A DNA stretch of 64,000 nt from Hoplostethus atlanticus (taxonomy: Eukaryota > Chordata > Actinopteri > Trachichthyiformes > Trachichthyidae). Of this stretch, positions 53,637-62,800 are shown piece by piece. The position numbers and the translations under genes were made by a program. The notes beneath the pieces are model-generated. The model worked only from the letters and a program-made list of their open reading frames with translations. It did no database searches and had not been told where the DNA came from. Positions within the stretch are counted from its first letter, which is position 1, and each line of letters opens with the position of its first letter. The stretch lies in NCBI GenBank assembly GCA_034670405.1, contig JAXDDX010000013.1:4231001-4295000 (forward strand), in the 5' to 3' direction.

Positions 53637-53790
53637 CACACAAACTGAGAGCATACTGAAAGTAGCCTGCATTCAATTAGAAGTGCTATAGTTAAGGCTA
53701 GCTTACTAATTGTTATGACGAGGTGTTGGGCCCAGGATTTAGAAGCAAACGAGTTATGTTGAAAAAGGCACAAAAACAGTAGTTAGGGAG

Positions 53791-53831
<41 letters not shown>

Positions 53832-56800
53832 CTTGCAGCGGCTGCCTGCCGGCTTGCATCCCGCTGAAGCCAGTCAGGCTCTCCCTGCCCAGGAACTCTC
53901 CGAACACATCCCTGAACGGGTCTCCGACCTGGGTGCTCTCCTCCACGCGGACCTCCCTCTTGGTCTCCCCCGCGCGGGTCTTACTGATCTCCGTGCGCTC
54001 GGTTCTCGTGTACGTGTGGCTGCTGCGCGTGAACGTCCGGGTCAGGCGCTCCTGAGCCGAAACCATCTGAAACCAGTTGCCTACGGCGGGAGGGGGGGCG
54101 GAGCGAGGAGGAAGACAAAAGCGAGTGGAAGGAAGGGAAGAAGAGAAGACAAAGGACAGCGGGGGATAAAAAAAAGGGCTTTGGCAAAGGCAAAGGAGGG
54201 CGCTGGAGTGTATATTGAGCAACGAAGGAAGCGAAGAGGGTAGACGGATAGAGCCAGGGAGGAAGGTTACATATCAAGCAGCATCTAAGCATGACGTTGT
54301 TAGTCCCCACCTGGTATTTTGAGGTTGAGGTCACAAGTGCTGCCCACAGTAGCAATGGAGGGAGCCTGTCTCTTCCTGGTGATGCTCTCCTTCATCCTGC
54401 CCTCGCCGAACACCTTCACCGTAAACGGACTTCCTGTTGGGATAGAGCGATAGGAAATTAACCTGCTGAAATTAATCTTAACCTTTACTGAGCCAACTGA
54501 GCGTGCTCGACCCAGTTCCTACCTGGGACGTGCTGGTCAGCGAACTTGATGTTGATGATGTAGTTTCCAGGCTCCGTGGGGCAGTAGGTGACCTTGCAGG
54601 TACCGTCCTCCACGTCCTCGCAGTTTATGTCCACTTTACTGGGGCCCTCGATGGACAGGCCCAGACCCCCATACCCTGAGAGTGGAACAGACGGGTGCTT
54701 TGGATGAGCAACGGTATTTTTCCTTTTATATAACATTTAACTCAGTCAGAGTGCATTTCATTTTGATGAAATAACTACATTTACAGAGGCATTTATAAAG
54801 AAAAATAATTATAATAAAAACATCAGGTTTTTCTACTTTTTCATGTAAAATACCTCGTAAAATAGAAATATGAAAAAGTTTCAAAAGTTGAAAAAAAGTG
54901 TTTTGTACACAGGGATTTAATTTTGGAGAAAATGGTGTATTTTATTTTTTAGCTAATTTGTGCTTGATGTTCTTGATGCAGTTGGTATAAAAAAATATAA
55001 ATTTAGCATTTATGGGTTTAGATTATTATTTTGAATATTCAATGAAACTACAGTAGTTACAGAAGGATAATATTATATCTCCAAATTGACCAGTCCAGCC
55101 AAAATTGCCATCTTTACCTGTGGTGCCTCGCCTTATTTTGAAAGTGTACATGGATGCATGAAAAAACACTCAATAATACATTTGGTGAATTCAAAAACAA
55201 AAATGTTTTCTCAATTACTGGAATGCTTATTTTCAGAGATGAGAGGTTTTTAACATGAACTGTGAAACTGTACAGTGCCGCCTTGCCTGCATTCCTGGTG
55301 TCCACAATGAACTCGGCCACCTCGAAGGTGTGTCCCTCCGCCAGCCCCTGGCCGTAAACCTTCACCTTGCTGGCGTCGCCAATCTCGGACTGGCCCACCA
55401 TAATCTTGAACGGGCTGTTGGTCACGTGCTTGCCGTTCTTCTTCACACTGACCACGTGCTCACCCACCTCCTTGGGTGTGAACGAGATACCTGAGGGTAA
55501 GAGGGTAAGAGGGTAAGAGGGTAAGAGATACACACTCCACGAAAACGCTGCGATGGTGGAATCTGCTGGAGCCTGCTACATGTCTGACCGATATGACGGT
55601 TGGGTAGCCTCTTGAGCAGGCAGGGCTCCTCGTTGCCGGACGGCGCTCTGATGCTCGCCGTCAGGCTGCTCAGGTCCGTCTCTGTGATCTTCAGCGACAC
55701 GTCCGTCGCCGTGCCGACGTTGAGCTGGGAGGTCCTCATGGAGTCGTCGCCTGGAGGTTAGACAAGGAGAAACCAAGCGGAAAACTAGCTGAGTGAGAGT
55801 TGCACGCTTGCAGCTGCAGGCTGTTATCGTCTTGGATAACATCATCACAACCGTGTCACCAGTTTAACAGGTTATATTGCAATTGAAACGCAATGACATG
55901 GCGTCTGCAAGTCCTTCAAAATTCAAGGCCTTTAACGGTCTAAAATATGCTTCAACATCGCTTTAATAGAAATATTGCATCTTCCTCTTCCGCACTGCTT
56001 TTCTAGTGAGAAGTCTCCCTGGCTGCACAAACACGAATACTCTGCTACTGCTATTTTCAACTTTTCAGGCTTATTTTGGGGTTGACATTTGACTTAAATT
56101 GTTCAAAGAATGAAAGAAAGGTATGAAACATGGCCAGCATAGCTACCGACAAACACACACACACACACACACACGTTGCTCAGTACCAGTTATCTTGGCA
56201 GTGAAGGGGCTGCCAGGGGATGTGTTTGACATCGAACTTGACTATGATGTTGTAGTCTCCGGGAGCGGTGGGCAGGTAGGACACCGTGCAGGTCCCGTCC
56301 TTGTTGTCCTTACAACTGATCTCCGCCTTGGAGGGACCTTCAACGGCCAGCGACAGACCGCCTGGACGGGGAGGAGAAGGAGAGGACAGAAGATGAGTGG
56401 GAAGCACCATGTACAGTAAATAGCGAGCTACCCAGGTTCACCGAGGTACAGCGTGTCATGGTAGGATACCTTCCCCAGCATCCTTGGTGACAATGGTGAA
56501 GGTGGCAGCTCTGTTCACCATGCCGTGGCTCAGACCGGGACCGTAGGCCGTCACGTGGCCACTGTTAATGGCATCAACGTAGAACTGGAGTGGACTTCCT
56601 GTAAGAGAAAGGGAAAAAGAAAGAAAGAAAGTCTAAATATATATATATACGTCGTTTCATGGATTGATTAGAAGCCAGTTCATGAGAGCTTTTCCATTTG
56701 CTGTTCTAAACACCCGGTGTAGGGTACATCACTCCCAGGCACACAGGAAGTGATGCATTTGTGATGCTTGGAATAACTAGAAGAAGAACCAGGTAGTTAG

Positions 56801-59800
56801 CATGAGCAGCGATAGCCACCGTGGCTGAACAGACAAAGAAAAGAGCGCCACCTACAGAAACCAGACAGAACATCCAAGGAGAAAGACGTCACGGTACTGG
56901 ACACACATTTCACACAATTTCATAATCATGTGTGTGTGTCGGAGGGGTACCTGGGATGTGGTTGCCGTCGTATTTGATGTCCATCTCGTGCAGGCCTCTC
57001 TCGGTAGGGGAGTACTTCACAGTGACGGTGCCGTCCTTGTTGTCGGTGATGTGAGGGCAAGCAGTGCGACCGGAGGGCATGCGCACTTCACCTGGTGGTC
57101 AAAGCACATAGGCCAGGTATTAGTGGATCCCACCATGGTCCTGGTCTAGAATTCCATGACTTTTCCATGACTTTCCATTGAAAAAATACTACTGCTATGT
57201 TCCTGTAAAGTGACCCAATTGTAAATTTCCCTGATATACCCTGACTTCCCCAGAGAATGTATCAAATTCCATGACTTCCCCTGTCTGGAATAGACCTCTC
57301 TAAATTCCATGATATTCCAGGAATGAGCAACATGGCGCAACATGAGTAATACATTGATACAAATAACATGCATGGTCATTCTCTGTAATCCACCTTATCG
57401 TTGTTGACGAAGACGATGAAACGAATCCTACCTGTGATCTCTCCTTTCTGCACCGTGAAAGGAATGACCAGATTGAAGGGGCGGAGCATGGGTTCCATCC
57501 CATCGACAGGCACCGACGGGATCCTCAGTGGCCTAGACCAGAGCCAGAGGGGAGGGGCATTACAATGACTATTTGAAATTCTGGGATATGAGCCAGCTGA
57601 AGGACAGGGGAGGGAGGGACTGAGGACAGGCCAGTGTCAAAGACCGGACACTAGAGAGGCTGGAAGAGGCGATCAGAGAAAGAACAAAATAAAACATGCT
57701 GTGCGCCATGCTGGGGCAACAGTGGCATGCAAGGGGGGAAAGGTCTATAACTCAATCTGCTGCTATTGACACTGAAAGAGCTGGAAAAGCACCAGCAAAG
57801 CTGTACACGGCATGTGCAACACAGTAGATGTAGCCAATGCATGGAACAAATTGAGGACAGTTTGGATGGAAAATGCCTGGCGATCTCAAGAGCAGACGTT
57901 GGAGATTTAAGGTGTATACCCAGGGAGGGGGGTAGGTCACATAGGGAGCGTAGGGCTGCTGTAACTGTAGCTTGTCACACGGTTCCTCTATTATAGGGAT
58001 GGTATCACTGGCCTAGCAGGGAAGGAAGGCAACACATTTTAGAGAACCCACACACCGTCATGCACAAACCAAGTTATAATGTGTCATTAGCGTCTTGATG
58101 AGGGTTTCCTGCTTTCCATAAGGCCAGCATCTCCACATGCTGATGTATCTGAAGAGCCTGTAGTATTTTCATTAGGTCCTTGTTGAACTGCCATGTCTGA
58201 AATGCCATTGGTCTGTCTGTAAGTGATGCTAGTTTTCATTGCTGTTGCATTGGACGGTGGCGTTTTCAATTTCACATTTCTCTACAATTCAAATAGCTTG
58301 TGGAAGCGTTTGGCTAGCTAGTAGAAGATTCGTATTAAGTTGAGGTAAGTTGTGTAATGTTTGATTTAGGTTTTTCATTTTCAGGTTGCTTTTCAAAACC
58401 TGAAAATGTGACTATTGTTTTGTGTGCTTTTATTTGTAAGTGTTCCTGTCATCTGTAGCTGGTTGCCGTTGCTGGCTGTCTTGGCTTTGTCGTAATCTAG
58501 ACAACCCTTTAACCAAAGACGCTCACTGCTAGCAAGCATGGAACTGGAACTGGTGCTAAGCTAGTTTTCACTTGTTAGGAGGGACACACCATGCTACACA
58601 ATATCCTCATGATCAATGTTGTTAAAGATATCGCAGCACTGCAATAATCAATTACAATCCACACAAAAGATCCATCAGAACAACAACCTCAGTATCACCG
58701 GTCATTTCAGGACACTCACCACCACGTGGAAGGGGCTGTTGGGGATGTGTTCGCCGCCAAATCGGATGGTGATGACGTACTTCCCTGGCTCCGGCGCTGT
58801 GTAGTAGATGTCAAACGTTCCATCGGCGTTCTCCACCACGTCCACGTCCAGCTCTGCCCCGTCGGGGGTCGACACCTTGCAGGTGACCTTCCCTTTCCCG
58901 GCGGCCTTCGCATCCACAGTGATGACCGTTTCCTCTCCGATCTGGATGGTGGGGCCGAGACCTGAACCTGTCAAGGATGGCGGATGCATCAGGATGATTC
59001 ATCACTGGTTGTCTATGGGAAGCCCTTAACCTGAATTGATTCTAATGCAACATTTTGATTGGATTCTTCTAAGTATGCATCGCCCATATCCCATATCCCA
59101 TACCAAGCCCATATCGGTCAAGCCCTAATCCATAATGTAAGGTTTGTGTAAAGGATACTCACCCAATCCATGTCCTCCAATCGATACTGTAGAAAAACAT
59201 GAGAAGAATTTGTGATTCAGGGTGGATGTAATGTTGTATATGTTGCAGCAGATCATGACAACGGTATTATCCTTCGACACAGGAGCAAACTGTAAGGCTG
59301 ACCTGTGACCAGACACTTGCTGGCGTCTCCGGTGGGCAGGGCGTGGATGCGGTAGGGCGAGTACGGAATCTCATCTCCCCCGTACTTGATGGTGATGGTG
59401 TAGCGGCCTGTCATGTCCGGGACGTAGGACACCGTGTACGTCCCGTCCCTGTTGTCCCGGATGTTGGCCTTCTTGGGCTTGCCCTCGGGGTCCTGGAGGC
59501 GCAGGCATACGCAGTGAGTTGCGCGGTTCGAGATAAAGAGGTGCAGTACAGCACACGCATATGCAGCAGTGTAGCCCGGTGGTCTCCGACCGTGTGCCGT
59601 CGAGAGCCATGGGCATGCAGGGGTCTTTCTCAACATGCAGTATTGTGTCCTCTTTGACGTGTTTGATGCAATAAAAGAAAGAACACCAAGGGCAAGTAAA
59701 ATACCTGGAGGTCTTGGTCAATGAGGACAAAGGAGAAGACCCAAGATTAATTGAACAACACCTCTTGTCCAGACAGCACTATAGTCTATAGTACAGTCTT

Positions 59801-62800
59801 TAGTGGTCTATACTCAACAGTCGTGTATAATCGTGATGAGTCTTAATTGATGGTGCAATGTCGTAGCACACAGTCAACCTCAAACTGTAAAGGTTCAGTT
59901 GTCGCATTCTTGAGAAGTTCGTTCTCTCCGAGACACGAAGAACGTTCTTCACAACTATCGACTTCAGGCAGCTGATTTCACTGATTAGCTCCTCCTCCCT
60001 GGTTGAAGTTTGGTTTGGTTGGAATGAAGACCTGCATACACACGGCTCTCGATGGCACACGGTCGGAGGCCGCCGGTGTACACGGTACTCATATGTGCTG
60101 TCGCATGTCTGTCAACTCAACATGACATCACACGTGCTGTATCTCTAGAAAATACAGCAAAGGGTTGGAATGGATGGTGGGGGTGGCAGGTTTTAGGAAG
60201 CACCCTGGTTAGTGGAGTGTTGAAAACTACATTTGCCCGTTAGCCAAAATCAATGGAGGTCAGTCCACATAGACTGAGGGATGGGGAAGGGGGTTGGAGG
60301 TGAGGGGGGGGGGGGGGGGCACATTTTGCCTTGAACATCCACATCCAAAACACTCCTGCTCCTCACCCACCAGCCTCCACACTTTTGGATTTGGAGTTTT
60401 TAGGACAACCAGCTCACTTCACTGACATATCGTGATGTTTTAGCACAGGAAATATTCCCCAAGAAACCTATTACGCATAGAAATAATTTGCTCCACTCCT
60501 CAGCCGGAGCGATCGGGGTGATGTTTGCAGAAAAACAAAAACACTGTAAATAGACCAGAGATTCACTAATGATTCCTTATAAAAATAATTGCCTCAAAAC
60601 ATATCTAAAGAACCCCGGTGCACAGGGACAAGGTGGCAGGGAGGAAGGGAACAAGGTAGCAAGGGGAGACGTCAGACAAGGTGAGAGGAGGGAGGTGAAA
60701 GAGGCCAGAGAAGAGAGAACAGGCCTTACACAGCCTTTCTTAAGAATACAGAAGGGGATGGTGCCCTTCGCTATATGTCTCTCCCACACCCTCCTGCCCC
60801 AGTCCTCCACAAACACAGAGGCCTCGCGGCTGCACCCGTCCGGACCCTGCAGCAACAGCGACAAGCTCCCCCGTGGGTGGGAGAGGAAGTGAGGTGTGTA
60901 TAGTGGGTTAAGGGAGTAGGAGAACAAAAACATTGAAAGAGAATAGTAAGAAAATAATAATTTATACTAAATCTGCAACGTTTCCATGTATCAATACATT
61001 TCTAAGGCGTTTCAAAAGCGCTCTCTGGACGGCATTAGTATTACCTCGGGACCACGGGAATTTTGTCCCGAACGTGATTTTCTGCAGCTACCCAGTAAAT
61101 ATTCCATCTATAACCAGTGGTGGGGCTTTTGCTGTACCCTGGGTGATGTTGTGTGGCATCTTCCTGGATGTCCCACAGTCAATGATCCTACCGTCCAGAT
61201 GACTGACGTGCACGGGCAAAATCAAATAACGAGCTCACCCCGCTAATACTAATACTGGCCGGAGAGGGCTTGATCGCCTTGAATGTCTATGATGTCTTTT
61301 TTGAAGCCGGTGCAGGATGAGGTGACTCACCAGTATCTGAACAGTGAGCAGTCCCTCGCCGGCATCCCTGGCGTCAATGGTGAACTCAACAGGCAGGCTG
61401 GCGGGCACCCCGGACGCGTTCAGACCCGGGCCGCTGGCGCGAACCTTGCTGGCGTCGTGAGCTGGCAATGTCTTGATCTTAAAAGGGCTGGAGGGGAGAA
61501 TTTAAAAAGTGAGAAATGGTGGAAAAAATGGTGGTAAAAATGGTGATAAAAATGGTGGTACGCTAAAATCTTGTTGTAAAAATTGGCCCTGGACTTGGCC
61601 CCTGACCTGCGAGGGACCTCCTGGTCAGCGTACTTCACACACACTGTGTACGGGCCGTCGTTGGCCGGGGTGTAGCTGACGGTGTGTGTGCCGTCACCGT
61701 TATCTGTGATGTTGACAGGCTCCGCCACACCTGAGGGGCAACCGGATGAGAAATGAAAGGGTTTTTCCCTACTGGAGATGATGACTTGAAATGATGATCA
61801 TATTTGCAAATACGCAGACTTGAGGACATGCATCAGTTTCTGTAAATGTATGACCCTTTCCAGAATGGGTCCATGGTCCATTTGCGCTTTTTAGCCAATC
61901 ACAGAAGACATCAAAAGAAGGAGGAAGATAAACACAACGCCAGCATCGTTCATAAGGGGACTCCCTATTTCCACACATTTCACCCTTGAGAAGTGAAATA
62001 TGTTCTAGTTATCTTCAATAGTTTCACTGGAAGAGGGCTAGGGTTACAATTTGCAAGCACTTTTTTCAATATTTTTCTAAAGGTAAAGGTTAAAGTTAAG
62101 GTTAGTTTAAGATCATTTTTAAAAATCAGTATGATTGTCAAATTGTCAACTGTGGAGCCTTGGTCCTCTGACACCAGTGGGATTGTGGTAGATTTCCCGC
62201 AAAATGTGAGTGTGTTTATGTGTGTGTCTCTCACCAGTAGGCCCATACAGCTGGACCTCCAGAGGGGCCAGCCCAGCCTTGCTGCTGTCGACGGTGAAGG
62301 TCTGAGGGACCTGGGCTCTGACTCCACTTCCCAGGCCTGGACCCGAACACCTCACCTTACTGGGATCCACGAGCTCCCGCACTGGGACCCGAAATGGACT
62401 CCCTGCAACACACACAAGGGTGGGATGAAATTAAATCTCAGAGTACAGCTTCCTGTCTGAACGCAGGCTTACAATACATGATCAAAATCACACATTAATA
62501 ATAGGCCCTCAGTGCAGACCAGGCTGTACCTGGAATAGGCAGGCCTCCGAAGGTGATGTTGACGTCGTACTCTCCGGGAGTGAAGGGGATGTACTCCACG
62601 CTGCAGCTGCCGTCTTTGTTGTCCTTACATGACATCTTCGCCTCCGACGGGCCCTCAATGGCCAGGCCAAGACCCCCAGTACCGGCACCCCTGAGGAGGA
62701 GACGGGGAGGAAAGGAAAGAAGAAGAATAAAAAAATGGAAGGAAGGAAATTATGACAACGTGATGATTAGTCAAGGCAAAATAGGGCAAATCATTCAGAT

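Noticed and set aside
53833..54243. 136-codon open frame on the plus strand
   Set aside because: Antisense shadow of filamin exon x18 and its intron.
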